Source of the DNA: Syncephalis fuscata
Lineage: Eukaryota; Zoopagomycota; Zoopagomycetes; Zoopagales; Piptocephalidaceae
DNA length: 64,000 nt
Direction of reading: 5' to 3'
Assembly: GCA_025786725.1 (NCBI GenBank)
Contig: JAHLTZ010000002.1
Location: forward strand, 62,001 to 126,000
Shown here: positions 1-11,371 of the stretch, piece after piece
Layout of the letters: every line of letters starts with the position of its first letter
How positions within the stretch are numbered: position 1 is the first letter of the stretch
The notes under the pieces: model-generated
Databases searched by the model: none
The model's input: the letters and a program-made list of their open reading frames with translations, nothing else
What the model was told of the DNA's origin: nothing
Made by a program: the position numbers and the translations under genes

Positions 1-134
1 ATCAGGGTGACTGAAGAGTATCGAGAGTTAGAAACAAAAGGATATTGCTACGGCTGGACTTTTGCAGACGCGTTTGCAGATCTGTTTACAATTAAACTGC
101 TACTATTTTTTGCTACTCGCTGCTGTTTAACATC

Positions 135-882
135 ATGGCGATCCAAAAGAGCGTTCGGGTTATGTTCCTGGTGATGAACTCTATATTTTTTGCAGCAGGC
201 ATCGCCAGTGTGGCCATAGGCGCTTTCTTTCAAAATAATCACCATGCACGACGAAACGCCGTCGTATCAGAGGATAACATTCTAAGTATGTATTTAAATC
301 CACTCATTACTATATCAGCCATGTACTAACTGCTGAACTATTACAGGTCTTATATCGATCGGCGCCATTGTTTTATTCTCTAGTGTAGTTGGATTCTTTG
401 GCTTTGTGCAGCCTATACCGCGCAAGCCAATCCTTATTTCGTTTAGTATATCCGTGGTCGGTATTGTCATTGTATTGGTGGTCATGGGCATCCACGTATG
501 GTACACAACACTTACTATGTACGATGACTTTGCTTTTCATTGGCGTAAATGGAGCGTGTCGCTCCGTGATAACTTCCAAACATTTACGCCAGGATCGCCA
601 TGCTGTGGCTACAGCAATCCGCACGACTTTCCTGCACCCAGCGATTTCTGCGGTGCAACAACGCCAATGTCTGTTCCTGGCTGTCGAGACACCATTTATG
701 CATATGCTAGCTCGTATCTAACCAATATCTACACGTGTACTTTCCTGTTTGTCTTTATCGGTATTCTCGACTTCCTCACCACCATTATGGTTATTCAGTC
801 AGCCAATGAAGAGGAACGATACGAGAAGATGTCGCAAAAGCGCGTGACACGGCCAGGCGAGCTCAGAATGCAGTATCTATAA
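135..882 (+). CDS. Tetraspanin-like four-TM membrane protein
   Basis: Two exons, 135-285 and 347-882, give 228 residues. The 61-nt intron has a perfect TACTAAC branch site at 324-330 and ends TTACAG. Joining restores one continuous frame across transmembrane segments 1 and 2. The protein has four hydrophobic segments: two in the first 80 residues, one at about 88-110, and one near residues 185-210. Between TM3 and TM4 lies an extracellular loop with the tetraspanin hallmark CCG, a later PGC and further cysteines. The cytoplasmic C-terminus is short and charged. Tetraspanins organise plasma-membrane protein assemblies; fungal ones (PLS1, TSP2, TSP3) act in hyphal growth and host penetration. 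I see the topology and the CCG motif directly; which fungal subfamily it belongs to is not decided. Confidence 0.8.
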
Positions 883-2065
883 TATTGTGATTTAAACTAC
901 CGTCCAAGTATCGTTGACCGCCACCACGCACTCACTTCTCATTGATTGATCTCCGATAGACTACTACGCCACAATTATGAAAATTAACTTGTTTCTTTAA
1001 TCATTATCGTAATGCTGGCCTTCGTCGATGTTCCTTTATTACTGGTTATTTTATATAACACAATAATGGTTATAAAATAGAAACGAACAAAGTGTAATTA
1101 TTAATACTAAATTGTCTGCTGGCCGTCAAGCATTTACCGTTTGATACGGCTTGACTCGCGGTAATATGTTTAGCATTATTTCCTACTTTATCGTTGATAA
1201 TGATTATTCAGTCTAAATTTATTAGTAAACCATTACATTTATTAATGATAATATTATTTGTTGTAAAATGCTTCTATAGCACCTTGTAGCTAATTAAATG
1301 TAAAAACAAAGTATAGACCAATTAAAATACAATCATTACTCGCATTGGCCATGGTGTGGTGTAACCATTAGCGCTTTGCAGAACAATAATAATTAGTTGA
1401 TAGCTATGCTTAAATACTAAAGTAGTAATAATGTATATGGATGACATCGTCCATCAAAATACTCGTTATGATAGATTTGTTATCCTGTACATATAAATTA
1501 TATACTCATCTGTATCATTTTGTAGTGCTTTATTATTACTATTTACACCGTCTTTATTTGCAATTTCTTCTTTTTATACTGATTTGCTTTCTTTTGAGCT
1601 TGCTATTATTATAAATGTTTTATTACTCAAATTAAATACCATAGGATTTGTAGTTCACTGCTTTTAACTAATCCAGAAATTGTTAGATATAATCAGCCAA
1701 CTTAAATACATGTTTAAATAAGTTATGTTTTACACATACTTGTATCGTTTGTTCTATTATTGCGTATGGACAGTGAGCAAAATAATGCAAAATTCATGAA
1801 TAATAAGACTGGAGTTAAACATATAACAGTTACAAATAGAACATAACAAAGCAGAAATGCTGATTAAAAGCACACACTTTTGAAATATAATTTATGTTAA
1901 ATGATTGCTTTTATCATCTATTCATTTGTCTTAATCAAAACTAATAAAATTTATTAATCTATACTAAAATAGTTTCAAGTTAGCCATTACTGTGGATAAG
2001 ATGCGGAAAATAAATTTGGCTTGGAAGTTGGATTTTCAACTGAAAAAATGATAATTATTGCAATA
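883..2065. other. AT-rich intergenic stretch, nothing recognised
   Basis: About 1.2 kb between two genes that converge on it. The sequence is AT-rich with frequent stops in all frames. I see no ORF, repeat array or RNA-gene signature. Confidence 0.6.
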
Positions 2066-3316
2066 TCACGAAATATCAGATTCAAAAGAGTTTGCAGTTC
2101 TTACACTAGTAAAACTAGTTGTGATGGTTATTCTAGCCTTTTTAGTGTTAGCATGAGGTTGATGAGCGCCAGGTTGTCCCATTTGCACAGGCTGTTCCAT
2201 TTGCACAGGTTGTCCCATGTATACAGGCTGTTCCGTTTGCACAGGTTGTCCCATGTATACAGGCTGTTCCATTTGCACAGGTTGTCCCATGTATACAGGC
2301 TGTTCCGTTTGCACAAGCTGTACAAACATCACATTAGAATTATTTGCCATATCCATTGTTTGTTGACCGTAAAAAGTACTGGGCATTACACCAGGCATAC
2401 AACTGGTGAGATCAGGATTTTCATCAAATTTTGTTAAAGCCTCACGTGTATAAATACCAACACTCAAAACAAAAATATTAAAAATATGGCCAACTATGTC
2501 GGAGCCAAGAACGTAGGACAGATCAGATGCGAATATTAAAATGCTATGAGCTGCTAATACAAGTAGCTGTCTACTCTTAAAGCCCAAGCCTGGAACGCCG
2601 CTATGTTTGATTTCTACAAATAGCCAAACAAACAGAGCGACCGAGAGAAGGTTAATGGTTAAGGTTATGGCATAGCCAAGACGCACTAGAACAGCTGCAT
2701 TATTAAGCAACGATAAAGAAATAAACGGCAATAAAGTAAAAAAATTAATCAAAAAAATCCAACCAACAACACACAAAACACTGCCAATGCTATAGATAAT
2801 TATTCCACCGACGCCAAATCGATGAACTAGTTGAGCTTGCTGGGCAAATGCCTTGCTCATTGATCGACCCCTGTTGCATAAATTCAGTAGTTACACGTGT
2901 TATATTATTAGTACAATGTTAAGTGGAGTGTGATAATTAAATAAAGCAAAAACGGAAGATAACTTACCATACTAGCGTCAAGCTCGCGACAGTAAGCTTA
3001 ATCATCCAGCCGGAAAAATAAGTATTAGTGTTGAATAAAATAAGAACAGATACTTAAAACTATATGCTCCACCAATGCTTATTCCAAAACTAATTATGGC
3101 AACTAATATGGCACTAATTATCATACCATGGTATTTAGTGTTTGTCTGAATGTAACGCCAAAAATGGAGACAACCAATGCCAAAGAAGAAAACTGTTACT
3201 ATAATGTCCCCAATCGGATCAGCTTCAGGTAAGAAAGCTTTCTTTGGAGCCGCACCACCAAATAAGCCCGAGTTGGAATCCCTCGTCATAATGCTATATT
3301 GGTTTATAAAAACCAC
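2066..3316 (-). CDS. Multi-pass (6-7 TM) membrane protein with hexapeptide-repeat tail
   Basis: Reading minus, exon 1 is 3316-3054 and exon 2 is 2870-2066. A 183-nt intron joins them in phase (donor GTATCT, acceptor GCAACAG) to give about 355 residues. An ATG nine codons downstream at 3289 is an alternative start. There are two hydrophobic segments in exon 1 and four or five in exon 2, so the topology resembles a seven-TM protein. An RTA1-like or receptor-like fold is possible, but I do not recognise the family. The tail is a tandem array of six-residue units alternating QPVYMG and QPVQ(M/T)E, followed by a basic, Ser/Thr-rich end. A second good donor (TATG followed by GTAAGT, near 2968) lies inside the intron, so alternative splicing is possible. 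Confidence 0.6.
2172..2318. repeat. 18/36-bp coding minisatellite
   Basis: Roughly eight 18-bp units encode the alternating six-residue repeats of the membrane protein. Units differ by a few substitutions (for example ATTTGC versus GTTTGC) and keep frame, as expected for a translated minisatellite prone to length variation. Confidence 0.8.
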
Positions 3317-5573
3317 GTTATCTCATAAAAAGAGTTTTTGAAAGTGTGCAATGCTATATGGACCAGTGACTGCAATAGCAAACTGCACTAAAAAGAAAGG
3401 AAAGCAACTAAATATTATTTATATAAAAAGAGCTGCACTTGATGATAGAGGAAGAGGTCAAGGTAATAAAGAGCGAAGCATGAAAAGAAATTGAAATAGA
3501 GGTTGGTTGTTTGCTTAGTTTTATAACATCAAATTACTAAATTCCTATTATAACTTTAAGCTATAAACACCAGAAAAGAACGTTCAAAGAAACAAGGCGG
3601 TAGGCTGGCATGTACCAAGCTCATGATGAATGCTTGAAACACACACCTACAATACATCGCATACCTGTATTTGTTACTATATTGTGTAACATTTTTATTA
3701 TTAGCTTATGTTCCATAAATGTTCAATGCAATGGGACATCGTCCCCTAAAGTTCAGGCCCATTCTAGCTGAAATATATTTGCATGCACTCGCTAGACGGC
3801 AACATTTGCTGCCGTCTACACTTGCATCGTTGACTTTGATTTTACATACTTTGTTGATATTTACACACGATACTAGTCCACAATAATTAATATATAATAG
3901 TTTTCTATTACTTTATTTTATACTAGTTCAAATTCAATAACGATATGATAAAAGTAATAGTTTTGAATAGTATATAGATACCCTCTACAGTTGAAAACAA
4001 AGGTTGGTATTCATAGCATTTTTTGAATGGCATCGGCTTAAACAAGTTATAGAACGTGATAAGCAACTTTTTGTGAAAATATTATAACAAGATGAAACAT
4101 AAGCGTTGAAATTAAATAATTAGTGTGGTCTTGTTCTGCGTTTAAAACATAGTATCAGCTATTGTGCGTGTACTATAAACCAACTCATGCTTTAGCACAC
4201 TTTCAATCCGTGACTAGGGGAAAACAGTCATCATGCATATTCAAAATGCCAATTCGACAATCTACCAATATCATAATTGTATCAAACAACGCAATAGTCA
4301 TTAAAATAATAATTTGTTCATGGCATGCCTAAGCATCCAATATATACTGGTTTTGATATTATTGATACTATTTAACCTAAATACTAGTTTTAATAATACC
4401 AGTCTAATAGACAAGAATCACCATTACACTATTACATATGTTTTGATTCAACACCCGGCTTTGACCAGTACATGTGTAATCATGGTCTTAATGAGCCCTT
4501 ATTGCGCCGTGCAGATATTGCAATTACGCCCAATCCAACAAATAATCCTATTAATGGTAATTGCAATTTCATTTGCCAAGTCAACATTATGCTAAGGCGA
4601 CTCGTTAAAACTATTTTGTATAATATTTGACAGTAAGCATTTAGGGGTACTTGATTGATTGTTGCTGAAACATTATGCAACAATTGTTACACTGGCATAT
4701 CAATTATAGTTGTTGTTGGTATTTACCAGATACGGCATCATCCGACGATAGCTCTTGGAGTGGAATGCTGTCGAATAGTTTATTGTCTAGTACTATGGCA
4801 ATACTACCGACATTTTTGTTTGTTTCTAGAATATTGTAGATATGAGTATTTTATTATGGGATATTTGTCAATTGTTAAAAATGTGCAACATCTTCTGTCC
4901 ACATACATCGTTCTAGCCATTATATACTTCAATACACTTGGTTCATTTTACTCATTGCGCCATGTACATTGTAATACCAACGTTGCAGTTCATGCCTTTA
5001 CTAATATCCTTCATTCTACTGTGCATCATTGTATCATATACTGACCACATAATATTAATAACTATACTAAAAATAGCTAAATGTAATATAAAAGCAATCA
5101 GCAATGTGATACTAGTAGCTGACTAGCGATTTATAACGAATGAGCTATGATACTATAAGCACAAATGCTATTTATACACGTGCAATGTCAACAACCAAAA
5201 TAAGGTTTCTACTCGGACCGATAAAAGCGGAAACCTTGTAAAGCAAATTTAACGCACCGGTTAGTATTTATAATGGCAGCTAGTCACGTGTTTACCGAAT
5301 ACTGCCAAGTATGCCAACAACGCTCACTACTTGGCTTTATTTTTGTGCCGCCGACTTGTTCACACTTTATTCCAGCTTTTCTCGCCATCAAATAATTGCC
5401 ATTCTGTTAAACGAACAAGCGCTGTAGTTTATCGGTTAGTTGTACAGAACAGTCGTATAGCATGTAAGTCATTGTCATTAATACAGCCTATTACAGACCA
5501 CATCCGTGTATTCATTACGATTATCTACGGCGTTATTAGATATAGCGACAGTAACAAACAACAAACAACATTG
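3317..5573. other. Intergenic, no supported gene
   Basis: About 2.2 kb of AT-rich DNA. Hydrophobic ORFs at 4314-5126 overlap in several frames and read like translated AT-rich noise. The stretch 5331-5573 is open in frame with the next gene but is probably 5' UTR. Confidence 0.5.
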
Positions 5574-8507
5574 ATGGAGGTAGAGACAGCCGACCTATCC
5601 GCAAAGACTGTTGCACAGCCACAGCAACAGCCTACACTACGTGGCCCAAGACCTTTACCAACATGGAATACCAACAGTACCGGTGGCAGTAAAGGTCGAG
5701 CACGGTCTACAGCACATAGTTCGGGTCACCGGCCTGCCATTCCCGATTTCACTAACCAGTCTATCACTAATACTACTCCTACTACTGCCGATTGTAACGG
5801 AACAGATAGTAAAAGCGATGCTAGTAACAGTGCACCGTATATCAATACACCTACCATTACACCTAACGGCACTTTATCGCGCTATTTAGTCAACAACGGA
5901 TTTATTCAATCTCATTTGAATTCAGTAACATCGGCGACTATTAAAACAACTGGTCGGTCATTTGGTCCTCGGCCAGCACCATTTCCCGAAAAAGCGCCTT
6001 TACGACCAGAAACACCATCTGATTTCAACTCGAGTGATGTATTTAACAATAGTGATAACGATGATGAAGAAGAGATACTTGATCAGGCAGCCAAAGCAGC
6101 CCGTGCGCAAATAGCACAACAACGACAAACAACAGCTGCTTCGTCGGATATGGAGGATAGTGACGATGAAGAGGATATTCTAAGTGTGCTAATGGCCATG
6201 TCAAATCTGACTGCTACAGAAACGTCAGCACCACCAGCTGATGTAAGTATAAATTCAGTCACTAATAATAGTAATAAAGAGGAGAGAGATATATCATCAA
6301 CGGTTGAAATGCAACAAATACCATCAGCTATTACTACAGCTGCACCATTTATAAATAATAAGGATGAAGAAACATCAGCAACTTTACCTGGACAGATGGC
6401 AACTGTCCCTACTGCTGCAGTTATGCATAATCCAGTACCATCTCATGAATTGAATGTCTCTTCTATAGGCAATTCAAGTCCTAATAGTTCATTGATGTCA
6501 ATACCTATACAAGGCCCAAGTCCACAGCCTGGTCAGCGTCCACTCCCACCACCACAACAGCAGCAGCAACAGCAACAATCACCATCTTCTAATTCTTCAT
6601 CTTCACGTGTATCGATTCAACGTATTGATGGTGGCCATTTGCCGGGACATACACCACCAGCATCAAAAAAAGCCGATTATAGTATGCAACCACTACCTCC
6701 AATTCCGGTATCTCCTACTGGCCAGCTTCATATTCATACTAATTTTGCCGAGCAGGAACAGCATGGCCATTCAATTTCACATCCGTCTTCGCCATCACAA
6801 CTTAATCAAACTATGCGTCCATCGTCAGTACAATCACAATCGCAATTCAATAGACCAATGCATCCTAGCTCGCGGCCATCGTCGAATCCACCATCGGCTC
6901 ATCACTCACCTTTATTATCAAGCGGACATCCACCCAATAAACCGCAACTTGCCGGTCCACCGCCGCAACATAATCTACATATGACCCCACCTAAACGAGT
7001 TGCTGCATCACCTGTCAACGGGGATGCACTTCGAGCCAATCTTATTCGTCCTTTATCTTTAGACGTGTTGGAAAAGATGCGATCGGATCTTGTTGGCTCA
7101 CAAGACCCCGCTAAACAATTACGCTTTGCAAAATTCGCTCAATGTACGGCAGAAAGTATGCCCATGTCCGGCACACCAGTCAACGATCCGCGTAAACGTT
7201 TGCTTGATGATGCATTTGCTATTATTGATCGATTGGCCAAGGCTAATAATGGTGAAGCTGTTTATATTAAAGGCACTTGGTATGCCGCTGGTAAAATGGG
7301 AAATACACGTGATGCTGATAAAGCCCTTAAATACTATCAGCGTGCCGCAAAACTTGGTTATTCAAAGGCAAGCTTTCAGATTGGACGACATTATGAAAAC
7401 GATCCAAATCGAGCCATGCAGTTCTATCAACGGGCCTCGGCACTTGGCGATGCAGATGCCAATTATCGCATGGGTACCATTTACTTGAATGGCGATCTAA
7501 AACAAAAGCCCAATCCAAGCCAAGCATTGAAGTATCTAAAACGAGCAGCCACTTCAGCAGAGCCCAGTTCCAAAGCAGCACTGCTACTGGCCGAACTGCT
7601 GGCTGATCGTAACGCCGAATTACGTATTGATCCATTGGATAGAGATGCAAATGAGGCTGTGCACATGTATTATATTGCTGCTGAATTAGATGTTGCCGTG
7701 GCACAACGAGAACTTGGACGTATCTATGAAGATGGCTTACTTAGTTGTCCAAAAGATCCGGCCATGTCGGCTACATGGTTCCAACGTGCTGCCGATAGCG
7801 GTGATGCGGTGGCAGCACTGGCCATGAGCGCATGGTGTATTAAAGGTGTACCCGGTCGATTTGATCGAGATGATCGGGCAGCCTTTGAATGGTGCCGTAA
7901 AGCCGTCGAGCAAGGATTGGCCGATGCTGAATATGCTTTTGGCTACTACCACGAGGCAGGTATTGGTGTGCAAATGGATAAAGATGTGGCAATTGCTTGG
8001 TTTCGTAAAGCAGCTGCAGGAGGTAGTGAACTGGCTCGTGAGCGTGTACGACAACTTGAAAGTGGTGCTGGTGCTCAAAAGCCAATGTTACCTACCTATG
8101 GACATCCTGGACATAATTATCAACCGCCACCGCCACAACCCTCACAGCATCAATCTCAAGGGCCACCTTATTCAGCGAATATAATGTCACCAACATCACC
8201 ACCTCAAGCTATACCTGCCTATCATCATGGCGGTGGTCATCCACAGCAGCCAATGGTTGGCAATTATATGCCTATGCAAGGCTACGGAGGAGGTCCACCA
8301 CCGCCGCCACCACATCATCGCCCACAGCAGCAGCAGCAGCAGCAACAGCCGCCACCTATGGGCTATTCTCAAGGACCATCAAATTATGCACAAGGACCAT
8401 CTTATAATATGCAATCATCTTATCCGCCACCAGGTCCACCAGGTCCACCTCATCACCACCAACAGCAGCAGCAACAACAACAACAGCAGCCATCTTATCG
8501 GCGCTAA
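5574..8507 (+). CDS. SKT5: SEL1-repeat chitin synthase regulator (Skt5/Chs4 type)
   Basis: A single exon of 977 residues from the ATG at 5574. The frame is open 81 codons further up, but that part lacks the Gln/Ser/Pro composition of the rest. Residues 1-490 are low-complexity, with acidic patches and a poly-Gln run. A conserved helical lead-in follows near 490, then a run of SEL1-like repeats at about 560-830 (YYQRAAKLGY, AMQFYQRASALGD, AIAWFRKAAAGG). The last 140 residues are Pro/Gln-rich. Skt5/Chs4 proteins recruit and activate chitin synthase at the bud neck or septum, and a chitin synthase gene lies at 55-58 kb. The C-terminus ends in SYRR and has no CaaX prenylation box, unlike yeast Chs4. 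Confidence 0.85.
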   Translation: MEVETADLSAKTVAQPQQQPTLRGPRPLPTWNTNSTGGSKGRARSTAHSSGHRPAIPDFTNQSITNTTPTTADCNGTDSKSDASNSAPYINTPTITPNGTLSRYLVNNGFIQSHLNSVTSATIKTTGRSFGPRPAPFPEKAPLRPETPSDFNSSDVFNNSDNDDEEEILDQAAKAARAQIAQQRQTTAASSDMEDSDDEEDILSVLMAMSNLTATETSAPPADVSINSVTNNSNKEERDISSTVEMQQIPSAITTAAPFINNKDEETSATLPGQMATVPTAAVMHNPVPSHELNVSSIGNSSPNSSLMSIPIQGPSPQPGQRPLPPPQQQQQQQQSPSSNSSSSRVSIQRIDGGHLPGHTPPASKKADYSMQPLPPIPVSPTGQLHIHTNFAEQEQHGHSISHPSSPSQLNQTMRPSSVQSQSQFNRPMHPSSRPSSNPPSAHHSPLLSSGHPPNKPQLAGPPPQHNLHMTPPKRVAASPVNGDALRANLIRPLSLDVLEKMRSDLVGSQDPAKQLRFAKFAQCTAESMPMSGTPVNDPRKRLLDDAFAIIDRLAKANNGEAVYIKGTWYAAGKMGNTRDADKALKYYQRAAKLGYSKASFQIGRHYENDPNRAMQFYQRASALGDADANYRMGTIYLNGDLKQKPNPSQALKYLKRAATSAEPSSKAALLLAELLADRNAELRIDPLDRDANEAVHMYYIAAELDVAVAQRELGRIYEDGLLSCPKDPAMSATWFQRAADSGDAVAALAMSAWCIKGVPGRFDRDDRAAFEWCRKAVEQGLADAEYAFGYYHEAGIGVQMDKDVAIAWFRKAAAGGSELARERVRQLESGAGAQKPMLPTYGHPGHNYQPPPPQPSQHQSQGPPYSANIMSPTSPPQAIPAYHHGGGHPQQPMVGNYMPMQGYGGGPPPPPPHHRPQQQQQQQQPPPMGYSQGPSNYAQGPSYNMQSSYPPPGPPGPPHHHQQQQQQQQQQPSYRR

Positions 8508-8589
8508 GCATTATTGATAAAGAATGACAATAAAAGAATATACAAATGTTTAGTGACTATTTATCAATAAAGGCTATCTATTTTATGTG

Positions 8590-9392
8590 TAGTTTAAATG
8601 TCATAATGTTTTCTTATAATACAACTTAACATGTTGGTGTAACTAATGTGATGTCCAGTGAAATGATATACTAACAATACAATAATTTATTGTTATTTGT
8701 TTACTGTTAATAAACGTTATTTTTACATTGATTATTAAAATTGAAGATTAAGTTATTGGCTTATGAATCAAGTACTGATGGTTGATTGATATTGACAATG
8801 CTTTATCTGTTGGTGAATATTATAAAGAGCCAAGTATATTACAATTTATTTTATTCTAAAAATTATTAAATTGCTGCTTAATGTAATGCACATTATTAAA
8901 CATCGGCATTTAAATCTACAGTATTTTTATTGAATCTATAATTGGTATCAACAAAAAAGATGATTCCAATTCGTGGCATTTACTAGCAAATCTATAGTCT
9001 TTTCAATATCAATGACAAATAAAGATCACACAAAAAACATTGCTATAATGAACCACAGTTTCTGCTTGTCGTGCTATCCAATATCTATAAATGGAAATGA
9101 AAATACTGTTTTAAAATGTTTATATCTCTAACTTATGTATTAAAATATCGAATATCTGTTGCTTTTTGGTTTATTCCATATGCTTACCTTCCCTTTTTAC
9201 TCAAAAACATGCATATTGTATTTGTTCAGTCTTGTAGTAAATATATCAACCACCACACGATGTTTTTGCTATAAATATCTGTTTTTTGTATATTTATTTG
9301 TCCAACCATTACACCATACTTTTTTACGTATTAGCCTAATGAAAATACAATCTTTTAGTTAACGGTTGAACCTTGATAAAACCATATTTACA
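8590..9392. promoter_or_regulatory. Duplicated upstream region of secreted-family gene P1
   Basis: This non-coding stretch aligns by eye with the regions upstream of the A genes (about 29.0-29.96 kb and its inverted copy) and, over its last 470 nt, with those upstream of the B genes. Shared landmarks are TATAAATATCT, a block containing TTACGTATTAGCCTAATG, and an ACCTTG just before the ATG. The promoter was duplicated together with the gene. Confidence 0.55.
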
Positions 9393-10567
9393 ATGAAATT
9401 AATTAATGCTATCGCCGCTACTACGCTCATGCTAATATCGGTTACGCAAGTCATGCCTGTTGATGGGATGTTAAGTTTATCCAATTCTGAGTCCATTAGC
9501 AAGTGTCAACTCCAATTTATCCATGTTATTTGCTAACTTTAGTATTCATATAGACTTCATGGGTTATAAAAACAACGACCCAGAGAGTCCATTTACCATA
9601 TATGGTATCCAGTTTACAGATATTTCATATCAAGTTAAAGGTGTTCACTATATCAAAGGAACACAACATAGCCAGCCCATTACACTTGCGTGTGGATCAG
9701 ATCCAAATCCAAACAATCCCGCTTTTCAAGTATACAAGGTAAATTTTACGTAGTATTATCTATTCAAGAACTAACCAGCATTATTGGCAACAGGATTTAA
9801 TACTAAATCCCCAATTATCTAAAAACAACGAGTTTTCAATTGCTATGCCTGAACTCAGTTTCATATTTCCTGGACAAAATAGATGCTATGTCTTACCAGG
9901 TCAGTGTGAAATAACATATAAAGAATTCACTAGAAAATACACCAGGTATGGCAAATTCGGCAGTATTATCTTTTTATAATATTTATAATGCTAACGTTTC
10001 AATTAGTGCAGTGCAAAGTGATATGGAAATGGTATTAAATTTGTGGTGGAATATTGGATCAGGTACAGACTTTTATTGTTTACATTTTAGCTATTAAATT
10101 ATTGTTAGGTCTAATTGCTATAGAAGAAGAGGGATGGCATGCCCAAATGAATTTTAAAGGTAGGTATGAAGTTTATTAATGATGCTTATATTAATTGTAT
10201 TGCTAGATATTTGCATCACTAAGAAGAAAAATGGTAAATATATACCACATTTTTTTTACTTCAATAATGCAATTTCAGCAAAGAAAAAAATTGATTACGA
10301 AACAGATATTATAAGTTTCAGTCTAAATCCCGCTACTTTAGATGCAATTCTTTGGCTTGTTAATGAAGAAGTAAGAATTGAAATACTTTGCAAACTTTTA
10401 GATGATCAATACATAAGAAAAAGAAGAGTTTTGTACAGTGCGAATTGGCTTCATTTTGAATTCGACAACCTAGGTGTAACTGACTGTTTAAGAAAAGCAA
10501 ACAAGCCACTATAGATACATTGGAAAGAATGCTTTTGACTAATAATTCGAAATGGCGTCCTCATTAA
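9393..10567 (+). CDS. Secreted-protein family member P1 (unrecognised family)
   Basis: Homologue of the intact gene at 50184-51311 with the same six-exon architecture. The N-terminus (MKLINAIAATTLMLISVTQ) is a clear signal peptide. Conserved blocks follow: SPFTIYGIQFTD, VKGVHYIKGTQ, CYVLPGQCE, WWNIGSG and a tail rich in charged helices. Intron 1 runs from a GCAAGT donor (near 9498) to ATATAG (9567), a GC-AG intron; the paralogues have GTAAAC at the same place. Introns 2-5 are GT-AG. A single missing base near 10510 breaks the last 20 codons relative to the B genes; adding one base restores the ending at 10567. Function unknown. Confidence 0.6.
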
Positions 10568-11371
10568 TAGCTCATTAAATAAAAGCATGACTTGTTGGGG
10601 CTTAATTCATTTAACTATGTAATATATTATATATATATATCATTTATTTGTCCATTATTAATGTCACTTATTTATTTACTTGTAAAACCATTTAATATAA
10701 TTTGAATAGCAAATAGCAGATATTATATAAAAGTAAACGGTAAAACAAGTTATATCTGCATTTTGTATACTTCAATAATCTAATCTTTTTTATCCATTAG
10801 TTTATAAAACATTATCAATATCGTATGGTCAATCATAATGACTGGACAGACAAATGCTAAATTCAATATAGCGATATATTTTATTAAATTTTAAATAAAT
10901 ATATTAAATTCAGCTTTGACAAATCATTTAGCCATTTGATGGATAGCACATCTGTGTACTTTGTAATTGTCGTTCTACCCTTCTTCACTATAGTTATAGC
11001 TTTAATGCTCCAATGATCAGTAGAGTTCAAGTAAGAACAGTACAAATTAGTATACATAAAGCCAACAGCCATAGTGACCATTGATACTATTAATAAATAA
11101 GATTAGATAGTCAGTATAGATATGCTTTATCTAATTATTCAAAATGCTTATAGTATTATTATTATCTTTTTCTTTCGCTTATAACACATACTAATCATCT
11201 TACTGCTAAATAAAAGTAATAGTAAATTTTATTATTTTATAAATTTAAATGATAAGAAAAGTAAATAAACCAACAAAAAATAAAGTGTAATCAAATAGAT
11301 GGCATGCAATAAAATAAAGTTATAATGGATAATCGATAGATATACTTGTATATAATCATAATAACAAAGAG
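10568..11371. other. Intergenic, decayed family flank
   Basis: AT-rich. A short segment near 10855-10880 (GCTAAATTCAATATAGCGATA) resembles sequence beyond the inner ends of both inverted-repeat arms (near 33160 and 48100). The ancestral duplicated unit therefore extended past the gene. No gene seen. Confidence 0.5.

Noticed and set aside
2021-2437. Plus-strand ORF with repeated HLHRLSHVYRLF
   Set aside because: It is the antisense of the hexapeptide minisatellite of the minus-strand membrane protein.
4314-5126. Overlapping hydrophobic ORFs
   Set aside because: Several frames are open at once, with codon use typical of translated AT-rich spacer and no splice-linked model.
5331-5573. N-terminal extension of the Skt5-type protein
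   Set aside because: Open frame, but with a composition unlike the rest; the ATG at 5574 begins the typical low-complexity region.
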